This document shows, one piece after another, positions 35,744 through 45,079 of a stretch of DNA of 64,000 nucleotides; position 1 is the stretch's first letter, and each line of letters opens with the position of its first letter. The DNA is taken from assembly GCF_020523605.1 (NCBI RefSeq), contig NZ_JAJAQI010000008.1:62001-126000 (forward strand). The letters run 5' to 3'. The notes under the pieces were generated by a model, which made no database searches, was not told the origin of the DNA, and saw only the letters and a program-made list of their open reading frames with translations. The DNA comes from Roseicella aerolata. GTDB taxonomy: Bacteria; Pseudomonadota; Alphaproteobacteria; Acetobacterales; Acetobacteraceae. The translations under genes and the position numbers were made by a program.

Positions 35744-36346
35744 TCAGGCCGAGGGCTTCGACCCGGCCATGGAGGGCCGCTGCCCGAAGCGCTCGAACCA
35801 CGCCGCCAGGGCCGGCCGGCTGGTCCGCCAGCCCATGTCGCCGAGGCGGAAATCCACCCAGCCCAGCGCGCAGCCGATGGTGATGGTGCCGATATCCACG
35901 CGCTCGCCGAAGCCCGCCGCCTGCTTCTCCAGCACGTCGAGCGTGCCGGTGATCTTCTCCATCTGCCCGGCTTTCCACTCGGCCGACTGCTTCTCCTCCG
36001 GCCGGGTCAGCGCCTCGTAGCGCAGCAGGATGCCGGCATCGAGGATGCCGTCGCCCATGCTCTGCTCGGTCAGCGCCCGCCAACGCGCCGGGCCCGGTGC
36101 CGGGAAGAGCCCGCCGCCCTTCAGGCTGTCCAGGTATTCGCAGATCACCCGGCTGTCGAAGAGGACGGTGCCGTCATCGGCGAGGAGCGTCGGCACCTGG
36201 CCGAGCGGGTTGTCCGCGACCACCGTGCGGTCCCGGTTGATCGGGTGCACCGCGCTCGGCAGGCGCTCCAGCGTGATGCCGAGCTCCGCCGCGACGACGG
36301 TGACCTTCCGGACGAAAGGGGACGCGGGGGAGAAGTAGATCTTCAT
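35744..36346 (-). CDS. Glutathione S-transferase family protein
   Basis: The 200-residue protein has the thioredoxin-like N-terminal domain MKIYFSPASPFVRKVTVVAAELGI with a SPFVRK active-site region, the substrate-binding NPLGQVPTLLADDG with its cis-proline, and SRVICEYLD, followed by the helical C-terminal domain. AAGGAG is upstream of ATG 36346. It begins 11 bases after the hydroxyacid dehydrogenase stop, hence one operon. It probably conjugates or dehalogenates an electrophilic intermediate. Confidence 0.9.
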   Translation of the reverse strand: MKIYFSPASPFVRKVTVVAAELGITLERLPSAVHPINRDRTVVADNPLGQVPTLLADDGTVLFDSRVICEYLDSLKGGGLFPAPGPARWRALTEQSMGDGILDAGILLRYEALTRPEEKQSAEWKAGQMEKITGTLDVLEKQAAGFGERVDIGTITIGCALGWVDFRLGDMGWRTSRPALAAWFERFGQRPSMAGSKPSA

Positions 36347-36357
36347 GCGAGGACTCC

Positions 36358-37329
36358 TTATTGCCTGGCGAGTTCGGCATTGACCATGAAGGCCGGATCG
36401 CGCCGGCCGTCGAGCACGTCCAGGATGTTCTGCGCCGCCTGCCGTGCCATGCGGGCGAGGCCTTCCTCCGTGCTGGCGGCGTTGTGCGGGCTGACCACGA
36501 CATTGGGCAGGGCGAAGAGCGGGTTGGCGGCGTCGGAGGGCTCCACCTCCAGCACATCCAGCCCCACGCCCTGCAGCCGCCCGGCCCCGAGCGCCGCGAC
36601 CAGCGCGGGCTGGGAGACGATCGGGCCGCGGGCCGTGTTCACCAGGATGGCGCCGGGCTTCAGGGCGGCGAAGGCGGCCTCGTCCATCAGGTGGTGCGTG
36701 GCCGGCGAGAGCGGGCAGTGCAGCGTCACCACATCGGCCTGCGCCAGCGCCGCATGGAAGTCGCGCGCGGGAATGAAGCCGTCGGCGGCGATGCGGGCGG
36801 GGTGGAAGCCCGGATCCATCACCATGACCTTCATCTGGAAGGCGCGGCAGTAATTTGCCACGCGGCTGCCGATGCGGCCATAGCCGACGACCAGCACGCT
36901 GCGCCCGGCCAGGTCCACCATCCCCGGATTCATGCTGGACCACCAGCCGCCGCCCTTGACGTGCCGGTCATGCTCCACCGCGCGGCGGGCGACCGCCAGC
37001 ATCAGCATCATGGCATGCTCGGCGACCGAGAGGTCGTTGGCGCCATTCGTCACCATCACCGGGATGTCGCGTTCGGTGCAGGCGGGGATGTCCACCGTGT
37101 CGAAGCCGACACCGTAGCGGGAGACGACCTTCAGCCGCGGCGCGGCGGCGAGCGCGGCGCGATCCACCCGCTCAAGCCAGCAGAGCACGGCATCGGCGGA
37201 GGAGAGGTGCTGGTGGAACTGCTCGACGGGCGGATCATGCAGGGCGACGATGTCGAGATCGGTGCGCGCCTGCAGCACGGCCATCCCGGCCGGGTGCAGG
37301 CTGCGGCAGAGCAGGATGCGATGCGGCAT
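36358..37329 (-). CDS. D-isomer specific 2-hydroxyacid dehydrogenase
   Basis: This 323-residue NAD-dependent enzyme has the family's Rossmann motif VLVVGYGRIGSRVANYCRAF, the catalytic Arg in LVNTARGPIVSQPALVAAL, the Glu in VGLDVLEVEPS and the His in VVSPHNAASTEE. These fit D-3-phosphoglycerate dehydrogenase-like or glyoxylate reductase-like enzymes of shorter type, without the serine-binding ACT domain. It reduces 2-oxoacids or oxidises D-2-hydroxyacids. It sits between the ABC transporter genes and a GST gene on the same strand. Confidence 0.9.
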   Translation of the reverse strand: MPHRILLCRSLHPAGMAVLQARTDLDIVALHDPPVEQFHQHLSSADAVLCWLERVDRAALAAAPRLKVVSRYGVGFDTVDIPACTERDIPVMVTNGANDLSVAEHAMMLMLAVARRAVEHDRHVKGGGWWSSMNPGMVDLAGRSVLVVGYGRIGSRVANYCRAFQMKVMVMDPGFHPARIAADGFIPARDFHAALAQADVVTLHCPLSPATHHLMDEAAFAALKPGAILVNTARGPIVSQPALVAALGAGRLQGVGLDVLEVEPSDAANPLFALPNVVVSPHNAASTEEGLARMARQAAQNILDVLDGRRDPAFMVNAELARQ

Positions 37330-37450
37330 CGGCGGACGATTCCCCCCATGGGTATTTCGCCCAGGGTGGCGGCAATCCGCCGCGCGGGAAAGGGGGGCCG
37401 CGGCCCGGCCTCCGTGCCCTGGCGCACCGGCGCGGCACCGGGTGCGGGCC

Positions 37451-38107
37451 TCAGGCCGGGGCGATCTCTCCGCGCTCGATCACGAAGGTGCGCTCCACCA
37501 AGGGCCGGAGCAGTTCCGGATTGCTCTCCGTGATCAGGATGGCGACGTCGGGCAGCGCCTGGTGCAGGCGCTTCAGCGCCTCGGCATAGCGCAGCGCCAG
37601 GGCCGGGGCGAGGCCCTGGAAGGGCTCGTCCAGCAGCACCGCCCGCGTCCCGACCATCAGCGCCCGGCCAAGCGCCACCATCTTGCCCTGGCCGCCCGAG
37701 AGGCCGGCGGCGCGCCGCGGCGCGAGGTCCTTCAGCTCCGGCAGCAGGGTGAAGACGCCGTCCAGCCGCCGCGCCGTCTCGGCCGAAGGCAGGCGCAGCA
37801 CCTCGGCCGGCAGCAGCATGTTCTCCCGCACCGAGAAGCTGCCGAAGAGCCGCCGCTCTTCCGGCGCATAGCCGATGCCGAGGGCGGCGCGGCGATGCGC
37901 GGGCAGGCCGGTCACCTCCTGCCCGTCGATCAGCACGCGGCCGGCGCGGATCGGCAGCAGGCCCATCAGGGTGCGCAGCGTGGTGGTCTTGCCGGCGCCG
38001 TTGCGGCCGATCAGCGCCACGCGCCCGCCGGGCGGCACCACCAGGTGCACGTCGCGCAGCACCGGCACGCCGGCGATGTCGACCGAGGCATTGTGCAGCT
38101 CAAGCAT
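37451..38107 (-). CDS. Branched-chain amino acid-type ABC transporter ATPase (LivF-like)
   Basis: The 218-residue ATPase carries Walker A GRNGAGKTT, the Q-loop YAPEERRLFGSF, an ABC signature LSGGQGKM in place of the common LSGGQQQ, and Walker B VLLDEPFQG. It belongs to the LivF subgroup and works with the LivG-like protein on the membrane pair. Its ATG overlaps the end of the livG-like gene by eight bases. The distance to the upstream hydroxyacid dehydrogenase gene is about 120 bases. Confidence 0.93.
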   Translation of the reverse strand: MLELHNASVDIAGVPVLRDVHLVVPPGGRVALIGRNGAGKTTTLRTLMGLLPIRAGRVLIDGQEVTGLPAHRRAALGIGYAPEERRLFGSFSVRENMLLPAEVLRLPSAETARRLDGVFTLLPELKDLAPRRAAGLSGGQGKMVALGRALMVGTRAVLLDEPFQGLAPALALRYAEALKRLHQALPDVAILITESNPELLRPLVERTFVIERGEIAPA

Positions 38108-38924
38108 GGTGGGCGGGCTCTATGCCGATGACGTCGCGCAGCACGGCCGGGTCGTTCAGCACCTGCTCCGGCGGGCCGAGGGCGGCGATGCGGCCCTGGC
38201 TCCAGACCGCCACCCGGTCGGCGAAGCGCTCCACCACCTCCATGTCGTGCTCGACGAAGACGGCCGTGACGCCGGTGTCGCGCAGCACGCGCACCAGCGT
38301 CTCGACGATGCCCATCTTCTCGGTGGCGGCGACGCCGCTGGTCGGCTCGTCCATCAGCAGCAGCCGCGGCTGCAGGGCGGCCGCCATGGCGATGTCGGCC
38401 AGCTTGCGGGCGCCCTCGTTCAGCGCATCGGCGCGCGCCTCGGCCAGGGGGGCAAGGCCGAAGCGGTCGAGCAGCGCCATCGCCTCCTCCCGGTAGCGCG
38501 GGCGCAGCAACGGGGTCAGCGGCGACCAGAGGCCGGCATGGGCAGCGATGGCGAGCGCCGCATTCTCCAGCACCGTATGCTCGGAGAAGAGCTGCGGCAG
38601 CTGGAAGCTGCGGCCGATGCCGCGCTTGACGATGGCCCGCGGCGAGAGGCCGAGGATGGGCTGGCCGTCATAGTCGATGCTGCCGGCCTGCGGCCGCAGA
38701 TAGCCCGTCGTCATGTTGATGAAGGTGGTTTTGCCGGCGCCGTTCGGGCCGATGATGGCGAGGAACTCGCCCGGCATGACATCGAGGTCGATGCCGTCCG
38801 CCGCCTTCACGCCGCCGAAGGCCAGGCGCAAGCCGCGGGCGGAGAGGAGCGGCGCGCGTGTCGCCTCGCGCGGCCGATCCGGATCTCCGGCCGCTTCGGC
38901 CCTGCGATGATCGGACGCGCTCAT
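38100..38924 (-). CDS. Branched-chain amino acid-type ABC transporter ATPase (LivG-like)
   Basis: The 274-residue protein has Walker A GPNGAGKTTFINMTTGYL, the LivG-typical RGIGRSFQLPQLFSEHTVLENAAL, an unusual signature LNEGARKLADIA (normally LSYGxQ) and Walker B LLLMDEPTSG. An extra 25-residue charged segment precedes the ATPase domain. The ATG overlaps the end of the permease gene by four bases. It powers import with the LivF-like partner. Confidence 0.93.
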   Translation of the reverse strand: MSASDHRRAEAAGDPDRPREATRAPLLSARGLRLAFGGVKAADGIDLDVMPGEFLAIIGPNGAGKTTFINMTTGYLRPQAGSIDYDGQPILGLSPRAIVKRGIGRSFQLPQLFSEHTVLENAALAIAAHAGLWSPLTPLLRPRYREEAMALLDRFGLAPLAEARADALNEGARKLADIAMAAALQPRLLLMDEPTSGVAATEKMGIVETLVRVLRDTGVTAVFVEHDMEVVERFADRVAVWSQGRIAALGPPEQVLNDPAVLRDVIGIEPAHHA

Positions 38925-39904
38925 GCCCGCCCCCGCAGCCGGCTGGTCAGCATGCCCCAGAGCCCCCCGGGCGCGAAGAGGATGACGAGCAGCAGGACGC
39001 CGCCAAGGATCATCTGCCAGGCATCGGCCACCGCGGCCGCGGCATAGACCCGCACCAGCTCGAAGGCCGTCGCGCCGAGGAAGGGCCCGAGCGCGCTGCC
39101 GGCACCGCCGAGGATGGCGATGAAGACCAGCTCGCCCGAGGAGGTCCAGTAGGCGAGCTGCGGCGTCACGTGCCGAGTCGTCATCGCCACCAGCGTGCCG
39201 GCCGCGCCGCCCATGACGGCCGAGAAGACATAGGCGAAGAGCAGCACGCGCCGGGCCGAGACGCCCATGAATTCCAGCCGCGTCTCCCGCGTCTTGATGC
39301 CCGCCAGCGCCCGGCCCATGGGGGAGGCGAGATAGGCGCGCACCAGCAGCCCGAAGCCGAGGGCGAGCGCCAGCGCGAGGCCGAACATGACCCATTCCTG
39401 GGTCTCGCGGTCCGGCACCGCGCCGGCGAAGGTGAGGGCCGAGACGCGGATGCCGTCCGTGCCCTTGGTGAGGTCGTAGAGCTTCTCCAGCAGCGAATAG
39501 AGCACCATGCTGAGCGCCAGGTTCAGCATGCTGAAGAAGATGTCGCGGTAGCGCACGATGAAGAGGCCGATGACGAGGCCGAGCAGGCCGCCGAGCAGCG
39601 CGCCGAGCGGCAGCAGCAGCAGCGCCTCCGGCACGGCGGGCGCCAGGAAGGCGACGGTATAGGCCCCGACGGCGAGGAACATGCTGTGGCCGAAGCTGAC
39701 CTGCCCGGCGCGCAGCAGCAGCAGGATGCCGAGCACGGCGACGCCCTTGGCGAGGGCGATGGTGAGGACGAATTTCAGCCAGGGCACCGCCCAGGCGGCG
39801 AGGACCAGGGCGGCGGCGCCGGCGAGCGCCAGGCCGGCCTCCGGCAGGCGCATGGAGGGGCGTGGCGCGGCCACGCCCGGCGCGTCGCGGTCGGAGGCGC
39901 TCAT
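38921..39904 (-). CDS. Branched-chain amino acid-type ABC permease (LivM-like)
   Basis: The 327-residue integral membrane protein has about nine helices. The sequence contains the LivM hallmark LLLRAGQVSFGHSMFLAVGAY and the cytoplasmic loop region GRALAGIKTRETRLEFMGVSARR that couples to the ATPases. It pairs with LivH to form the channel. Both ends overlap neighbours by four bases (ATGA), indicating tight translational coupling. Confidence 0.93.
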   Translation of the reverse strand: MSASDRDAPGVAAPRPSMRLPEAGLALAGAAALVLAAWAVPWLKFVLTIALAKGVAVLGILLLLRAGQVSFGHSMFLAVGAYTVAFLAPAVPEALLLLPLGALLGGLLGLVIGLFIVRYRDIFFSMLNLALSMVLYSLLEKLYDLTKGTDGIRVSALTFAGAVPDRETQEWVMFGLALALALGFGLLVRAYLASPMGRALAGIKTRETRLEFMGVSARRVLLFAYVFSAVMGGAAGTLVAMTTRHVTPQLAYWTSSGELVFIAILGGAGSALGPFLGATAFELVRVYAAAAVADAWQMILGGVLLLVILFAPGGLWGMLTSRLRGRA

Positions 39905-40836
39905 ACCCGCCGCGTCTCCAGCCGGCCGAACAGCCCCTGCGGCCGGATCAGCAGGACCGCCACCATGATGAGATAGGGCACCACCACCTCGAATTCCGGG
40001 GCCAGGTAGACCGCGATGGAGCGGCCGAGGCCGATCATGAGGGCGGAGATCGCTGCGCCCTCGATCTGGCCGAGCCCGGCCGTCGCCACCACGGCGAAGG
40101 AGAGCACGATGGTCTGCGCCCCGATCCCCGGCACCAGCGAGGTGGTGGGGGAGGCCAGCGCCCCGCCGAGCGCGGCCAGCGCCGCGCCGAAGGTGAAGGT
40201 CAGCAGCGTCACCTTGGCGGCGTCGATGCCCATGGCCATCGCCGCCTCCTTGTCCGTGGTAACGGCGACGATCACCCGGCCCGTCAGGGTCCGCCGCAGG
40301 AACCAGGCGAGGCCGGCGAGCGTCGCCAGCGCGACGCCCGGCAGGACGAAGAGCTGGTAGGCGGTGAAGGGGATGACATCCTCGCCGAAGGGCACGTCCA
40401 CCGTGCCGAGCGCCTTCATCGGCGCGTCCTGGAAGATGGGCTGCACGCCCCAGATCAGCTTCTGCACATCCTCGAGGATCATGAAGAGGGCGAAGGTGAC
40501 CAGCAATTGCAGCACCTCCTCCTGCCCGTAGATCCGGCGCAGCACCAGCCGCTCGATCAGCGGGCCGAGGATGCCGCCGACCAGCGCCGCGGCCAGCAGC
40601 AGCGCGGCGAAGCCGGCAATGGGCGGCAGGCCGAGCGAGGCGAGGAAGAGGCCGATCGAGGCCGCCGCATAGGCGCCGATGGCGAAGAGGCTGCCATGCG
40701 CCACGTTCACGATGCGCAGCACGCCGAACACCATGTTCAGGCCGACGGCGACCATGAAGACCAGCGCGGCATAGGCAAGCCCATCCAGCAGGGCCAGCCC
40801 GATCAGCAGCCCATTCTCAGCGAACCATTGGCCCAT
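39901..40836 (-). CDS. Branched-chain amino acid-type ABC permease (LivH-like)
   Basis: The 311-residue permease has about eight helices and LivH features such as GLAYAALVFMVAVGLNMVFGVLRIVNVAHG and the coupling segment VTTDKEAAMAMGIDAAKVTLLTF. It probably transports the ligand delivered by the binding protein encoded immediately upstream. A hairpin separates its gene from the binding protein gene. Confidence 0.93.
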   Translation of the reverse strand: MGQWFAENGLLIGLALLDGLAYAALVFMVAVGLNMVFGVLRIVNVAHGSLFAIGAYAAASIGLFLASLGLPPIAGFAALLLAAALVGGILGPLIERLVLRRIYGQEEVLQLLVTFALFMILEDVQKLIWGVQPIFQDAPMKALGTVDVPFGEDVIPFTAYQLFVLPGVALATLAGLAWFLRRTLTGRVIVAVTTDKEAAMAMGIDAAKVTLLTFTFGAALAALGGALASPTTSLVPGIGAQTIVLSFAVVATAGLGQIEGAAISALMIGLGRSIAVYLAPEFEVVVPYLIMVAVLLIRPQGLFGRLETRRV

Positions 40837-40865
40837 GCGGCAAAACTCACAGAAAACGAAGGGGG

Positions 40866-40890
40866 TGCGGGGGAAGCGCCTTCCCCCGCA
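40866..40890 (-). promoter_or_regulatory. Intra-operon hairpin between binding-protein and permease genes
   Basis: The perfect 11-bp stem TGCGGGGGAAG/CTTCCCCCGCA with a CGC loop lies 10 bases after the binding-protein gene. Such hairpins commonly protect or attenuate the transcript so that binding protein outnumbers permease. Confidence 0.6.
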
Positions 40891-40899
40891 TCTCTTGCC

Positions 40900-42216
40900 T
40901 CAGCCCGCGATCGGCGCCGGCACCTGCGCCAGCATGTCGGGCTTCAGCGTCTTCAGCCAGTCCACGCTCTTCTGCCCGACCGGCGTCGAGACCATGGCGG
41001 CCGGGAAGATCACCATGTCCTTCGGCACCGCGAAGGGGAAGCGGTCGGTGAAGCTGCTGAGGCCGACGATCTGGTCCTCCAGCCCCTGGCCGTCCTCGCG
41101 CAGGGTGATGGTGGAGGTCGGGCTGTCGAAGGTCAGGCCGCGGAAGGCGTTCGCCAGCTCCTGGTCGTTCGGCCAGCCGCCGCCCTTGGCCTCGATCGCG
41201 CGGGCGAAGCCGGCCTGCATGGCGGCGATGGCCTGGGCCATGTGGTGGCAGGGATAGATCGGGTATTCGTTGTGGCGCTGCCGGTAGCTGTCCACGAAGC
41301 GCTGGAAGCGCGCCGGGTCCTTCGGCTTCGGGTGGTTGTTCCAGTGGTCGCCGCGGGCGCCGATGACATGGCCCTGCGGCATGGCGCGGCCGAGCTGCTG
41401 CAACGAGGCCTCGGCCACCGGCAGGACGAAGGTCGAGCGGTCCAGCAGCCGCCGCTCGGAGGCCTGGCGGATCAGCGTCACCAGCTCCCCGCCCCAGGAT
41501 GTCGAGAGGATGACATCGGGCCGCAGCGCCAGCATGCGGGTGATCTCGGTGGAGAAGTCGGTGGAGTTGAAGCGCGGGAAGAGCTCCGCCACCACCCGGA
41601 CGCCGGGCTTCAGCGCGTCCATGCCGGCCTTCCACAGCTCCCAGGAATCGCGGCCCCAGGCATAGTCCTGGTTGATGACGGCCAGCGTCCGGAAGTCCGG
41701 CTTGGTCTTCAGCAGGTAGAGCAGCGGCGCGAGGATTTCCGGCGTGCCGTAGCCCTGGGTGCGGAAGGCGTAGGGGTGCTTGCCTTCCTCGAAGATGCGC
41801 TGGGTGCCGCAGTCCCAGAGCAGGGTGGTCTTGCGCATCTCGTCCGAGAGCGGCGTGCAGGCGAGGCAGGAGCCGGAGGAGATGGAGGCGAAGATGATGT
41901 GCACGCCCTCGTTCTGCACGAGGCGGCGGTACTCGCCGACGAGGTGGTCGGTCCCCGGTCCCTCATCCACATAGAAGGGGCGGACCGGGATGCCGCCGAT
42001 GCCGCCCGCGCGGTTGATCTCCTCGAACAGCAGATCGGCGGCCTGGCGGGCCGGGACGCCGAAGACCGAGGCGGGGCCGGAGAGGAAGGTGGTGATGCCG
42101 ACGCGCAGCTCGCTCGGCTTCTGCTGCGCCCCGGCATTGCCGCCGGCGAAGAGCAGGCTGCCGGAGGTGGCGGCGGCGCCGAGCAGGGCGGCGCGGCGGC
42201 TGACGGCGTGGGGCAT
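40900..42216 (-). CDS. Branched-chain amino acid-type ABC transporter binding protein (LivK-like)
   Basis: The 438-residue periplasmic type I binding protein carries a Tat-like leader (SRRAALLGAAATSGSLLFAGGNAGA) and mature blocks LRVGITTFLSGPASVFG and INRAGGIGGIPVRPFYVDEG typical of this class. It heads the cluster and starts opposite the pdxY gene. The ligand is not clear: members of this family bind amino acids, amides, urea and aromatic acids. Length is somewhat greater than classical LivK (about 370). Confidence 0.92.
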   Translation of the reverse strand: MPHAVSRRAALLGAAATSGSLLFAGGNAGAQQKPSELRVGITTFLSGPASVFGVPARQAADLLFEEINRAGGIGGIPVRPFYVDEGPGTDHLVGEYRRLVQNEGVHIIFASISSGSCLACTPLSDEMRKTTLLWDCGTQRIFEEGKHPYAFRTQGYGTPEILAPLLYLLKTKPDFRTLAVINQDYAWGRDSWELWKAGMDALKPGVRVVAELFPRFNSTDFSTEITRMLALRPDVILSTSWGGELVTLIRQASERRLLDRSTFVLPVAEASLQQLGRAMPQGHVIGARGDHWNNHPKPKDPARFQRFVDSYRQRHNEYPIYPCHHMAQAIAAMQAGFARAIEAKGGGWPNDQELANAFRGLTFDSPTSTITLREDGQGLEDQIVGLSSFTDRFPFAVPKDMVIFPAAMVSTPVGQKSVDWLKTLKPDMLAQVPAPIAG

Positions 42217-42422
42217 GGCGGCGTTTCCTCTTCCGTGTCGGGGCCGGATTGCCGGACAGCATGCCGGTGCGTCGCCGGGGTGTGAAGGGGGCGGGTGGCC
42301 GCCCCGGCCACCGCGCCCCGCACCATTGCGCGCGCCCGGCCCCGCCGGTTCGTACCGGCAGGCGCGAAAACCCGTGTCGGCATGGTTCCGCGCCGGCGCG
42401 GTTTGCTCTAGCGTCCGGTGCC

Positions 42423-43271
42423 GTGAACATCCTCTCGATCCAGTCCTGGGTCGCCTATGGCCATGTCGGCAATGCCAGCGCGGTCTTCCCGCTGCAGCGG
42501 CTCGGCGCCGAGGTCTGGGCGATCCACACCGTGCAATTCTCCAACCACACCGGCTATGGCGCCTGGCGCGGCCAGGTCCTGCCCGCGGCGCTGATCGGCG
42601 ACTGCGTGCAGGGCATCGCGGAGCGCGGCGTGCTGCCGCGCTGCGACGCGGTGCTGACCGGCTATGTCGGGGATGCCGCGACGGGGGAGGCGATCCTCGA
42701 TGCCGTCGCGCGGGTGAAGGCGGCCAATCCCGCCGCGCTCTGGTGCTGCGACCCGGTGATCGGCGATGTCGGGCGCGGCGTCTTCGTCCGGCCGGGCATC
42801 CCGGAATTCTTCCGCGACCAGGCGCTGGCCCTGGCCGATATCGCGACCCCCAACCAGTTCGAACTGGAATGGCTGACCGGGCGGGAGGTCGCGACCCTCG
42901 CCGGGGCCAGGGCGGCGGTCGCCGCGCTGCAGGCGGGCGGGCCGCGCTGCGTGCTGGTGACCTCCCTGCGCGTGGCGGAGACGCCGGCGGATGCGCTCGA
43001 CCTGCTGGTGGCGGAGGGTGGGGAGGTCTGGCGGGTGCGCACGCCGCTGCTGCCGCTTGCCGTCAATGGCGCGGGCGATGCGATCGCGGCCCTGTTCCTC
43101 TACCACCGGCTCAGCACGGGCAGCGCGCGCGTCGCGCTGGAACGGGCGGCCGCCTCGATCCATGGCCTGCTGCGGCGGACGGCAGAGGCGGGCTCGCGCG
43201 AGCTGCTGACGGTCGCGGCGCAGGAGGAGTTCGTGGCGCCGGGCCATCTCTTCCCGGCGGAGGCGTGCTGA
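42423..43271 (+). CDS. pdxY: Pyridoxal kinase
   Basis: PdxY phosphorylates pyridoxal in B6 salvage. The 282-residue protein begins NILSIQSWVAYGHVGNASAVFPLQRLG, the family N-terminus, and has VQFSNHTGYGAWRG, the TPNQFELEWLTGRE block, and the anion-hole NGAGDA with the catalytic Asp near residue 220. The start is GTG at 42423; a canonical start in the family lies exactly here, with no better ATG upstream. It lies divergent from the liv-like cluster. Confidence 0.93.
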   Translation: MNILSIQSWVAYGHVGNASAVFPLQRLGAEVWAIHTVQFSNHTGYGAWRGQVLPAALIGDCVQGIAERGVLPRCDAVLTGYVGDAATGEAILDAVARVKAANPAALWCCDPVIGDVGRGVFVRPGIPEFFRDQALALADIATPNQFELEWLTGREVATLAGARAAVAALQAGGPRCVLVTSLRVAETPADALDLLVAEGGEVWRVRTPLLPLAVNGAGDAIAALFLYHRLSTGSARVALERAAASIHGLLRRTAEAGSRELLTVAAQEEFVAPGHLFPAEAC

Positions 43272-43284
43272 GGGGCGCGCCGCC

Positions 43285-43773
43285 TCACCCCGGCCGGAAG
43301 CCGTCCAGCAGGCGCGTGAGCTCCGGCTCCAGCCCCGGCCAGTCCGCAACCGGGGCGGAGGCGATCAGCAGCCAGCTCCGCGCCGGGCCATAGAGGCAGG
43401 TCGCCCGCACCACCACCGGCACGCCGCTCGGCTGGCCGATGCCGCGCGCCTCCAGCCGGTCGGCCGGCAGGCCGGCCATCTCCGTGCGCGTCGCGGCGGG
43501 CAGGGCATCAAAGTGGAAGGGGCGCAGGTGGCGCAGCGTGCGGGCCAGATGGCCCCGCCGTGCCGCGGGCGGCACCGGGCGCTGGGCGCGGATCAGCAGC
43601 ATCCCGGTCTCCGCCGCGCCGCGCGGCGCCGCCAGGTCGCGCAGCACGGTCCAGCCGAGGCCCTGCGTGGCCAGGCGCATCCGCTCGCCCTCCGGCAGCC
43701 GGAAGGGCGCCTGCGCGGCGGCGCCGGATGCGGCCAGCAGCGCCAGCGGCAGCAGCAGCAGGTGGCGGCGCAT
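43285..43773 (-). CDS. Secreted hypothetical protein
   Basis: The 162-residue product has a signal peptide (MRRHLLLLPLALLAASGAAA, cleavage before Q). The mature part contains RMRLATQGLGWTVLRDLAAP and ATCLYGPARSWLLIASAP, with one cysteine. No family was recognised. The ATG at 43773 is chosen as it starts exactly before the signal peptide; an upstream in-frame ATG (43848) would place 25 charged residues in front. It is convergent with pdxY. Confidence 0.65.
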   Translation of the reverse strand: MRRHLLLLPLALLAASGAAAQAPFRLPEGERMRLATQGLGWTVLRDLAAPRGAAETGMLLIRAQRPVPPAARRGHLARTLRHLRPFHFDALPAATRTEMAGLPADRLEARGIGQPSGVPVVVRATCLYGPARSWLLIASAPVADWPGLEPELTRLLDGFRPG

Positions 43774-43819
43774 GCGGCGGAGGTGAGGCCGGCGCCGCCA
43801 CGCCGCAAGCCGGCGCGCT

Positions 43820-44068
43820 TCAGGCCAGGTTGTCGCGGTGCCCGTCATCCGGCACCCGGTAGCGCGGCAGGTTGGGCGGCAGGGTCGGCAGCCAGGGCGG
43901 TCGCTCGGAGGACGGCTCCCGCGCCCGGGGGGCGGTCCGCCCGAAGGGCGGCAGCATGTCCTCCGGGCCTGCGGTCGTCCCGGCCGGCCCGGGCCCGGCG
44001 GCCGAACAGGCCCCGAGGAGCGGGATCAGGGCCAGCAGGGCCGCCAAGGTCGTGATGCCGCGTCTCAT
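43820..44068 (-). CDS. Small putative lipoprotein
   Basis: The 82-residue product has a lipoprotein signal peptide ending in the lipobox LGAC (LAALLALIPLLGAC), followed by a Pro/Gly-rich mature part with PPNLPRYRVPDDG. It would be lipidated at Cys21. Nothing else is recognisable. The upstream gene for the secreted protein (43285) lies on the same strand and may be cotranscribed. Confidence 0.6.
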   Translation of the reverse strand: MRRGITTLAALLALIPLLGACSAAGPGPAGTTAGPEDMLPPFGRTAPRAREPSSERPPWLPTLPPNLPRYRVPDDGHRDNLA

Positions 44069-44128
44069 GCCAGACCGCCCTACAGATCGCGAGGGCTGGG
44101 GCGCAAGTGACGGTCGAGAGACCGAATG

Positions 44129-45079
44129 TTACGGCCCGGGCGCCGGCCCCGTCAGCAGCCAGGCCGTCGCCGGGAAGGCCACCGCGGCGATCACGGTCGA
44201 GAGCAGCACCACGGCCGAGACCTCATCCGCCCCGGTATGGAAGCGCTGGGCGAGGACGAAGGCATTGGTCGCGGTCGGCATCGCCGCCAGCAGGACGCCG
44301 GCCTGCACCCAGAAGGCCTCCAGCCCCAGCAGCGGGCCGAGGAAGAGCCAGGCGAGCAGCGGGTAGGCGACCAGCTTGCCGAACGTCGCCGCGCTGGCCG
44401 CCAGCGCCAGCCGCCGGTCGAGGCTCAGCCGGCCGAGCGTGCCGCCGAGGGCGAAGAGCGCGGTCGGCCCCGCCGCGGCGCCGAGGAAGCCGAGGAAGCG
44501 GTCCAGCGGCCCGGGGATCGCCACCCCCAGCGCCCCCAGCACCGCCCCGCCGCCGATCGAGAGCAGCACCGGGTTGAACATCAGGGAGCGCAGCACGCGC
44601 ACCAGCACCCCGCGCTCGCCCATCGGGGCCATCAGCACGCTGCCGAGGGCGATGACGATCGCCACCTCGCTCATGATCGCCATGGCGACCGGGCCGGCGC
44701 CGCGCTCCCCGATCAGGGGCAGCAGCAGGGGCGGGCCGAGATAGCCGACATTGCCCATGGCCGCGGCGGCGCCGATCGCCGCGCCCTGGCCGCGCCGGCG
44801 CCGGGCCAGCAGCATGGCGCCGGCCATGAGGACGAAGAAGACCACCAGGCAGGCGGCGAGGTAGCCGGCGAAGAAGCGTGGCTCGAAGCTCTGGGCCAGG
44901 GGCTGGGCCGCCATCAGCCGCAGCAGCATGGCCGGCAGGGCGAAGTGGAAGGCGAAGATGCCCACCGCATCGGTAACCGCGGGGGCGATCATGCCGCGCC
45001 GCACGGCGGCCCAGCCCAGGCCGACCACGGCGAAGATCGGCAGGCAGAGGGAAAGGAAGCCGAGCACGAGCGGCACCAT
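44129..45079 (-). CDS. AEC family (auxin efflux carrier-like) transporter
   Basis: The 316-residue protein has about ten helices in two halves with a central hydrophilic loop, matching the AEC/Mem_trans layout. Typical features are the N-terminal LPIFAVVGLGWAAVRRG, a helix-breaking AFHFALPAMLLRLM and NVGYLGPPLLLPL in the first half, and AMPTATNAFVLAQRF in the second. Bacterial members transport malate and other dicarboxylates. It faces the luciferase-like oxidoreductase gene across an 80-base divergent region. Confidence 0.9.
   Translation of the reverse strand: MVPLVLGFLSLCLPIFAVVGLGWAAVRRGMIAPAVTDAVGIFAFHFALPAMLLRLMAAQPLAQSFEPRFFAGYLAACLVVFFVLMAGAMLLARRRRGQGAAIGAAAAMGNVGYLGPPLLLPLIGERGAGPVAMAIMSEVAIVIALGSVLMAPMGERGVLVRVLRSLMFNPVLLSIGGGAVLGALGVAIPGPLDRFLGFLGAAAGPTALFALGGTLGRLSLDRRLALAASAATFGKLVAYPLLAWLFLGPLLGLEAFWVQAGVLLAAMPTATNAFVLAQRFHTGADEVSAVVLLSTVIAAVAFPATAWLLTGPAPGP

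Noticed and set aside
34288-42216. A xenobiotic-degradation operon with a defined substrate
   Set aside because: The gene set (importer, dehydrogenase, GST, flavin monooxygenase) is suggestive, but no gene fixes a substrate and the monooxygenase gene lies beyond a terminator.
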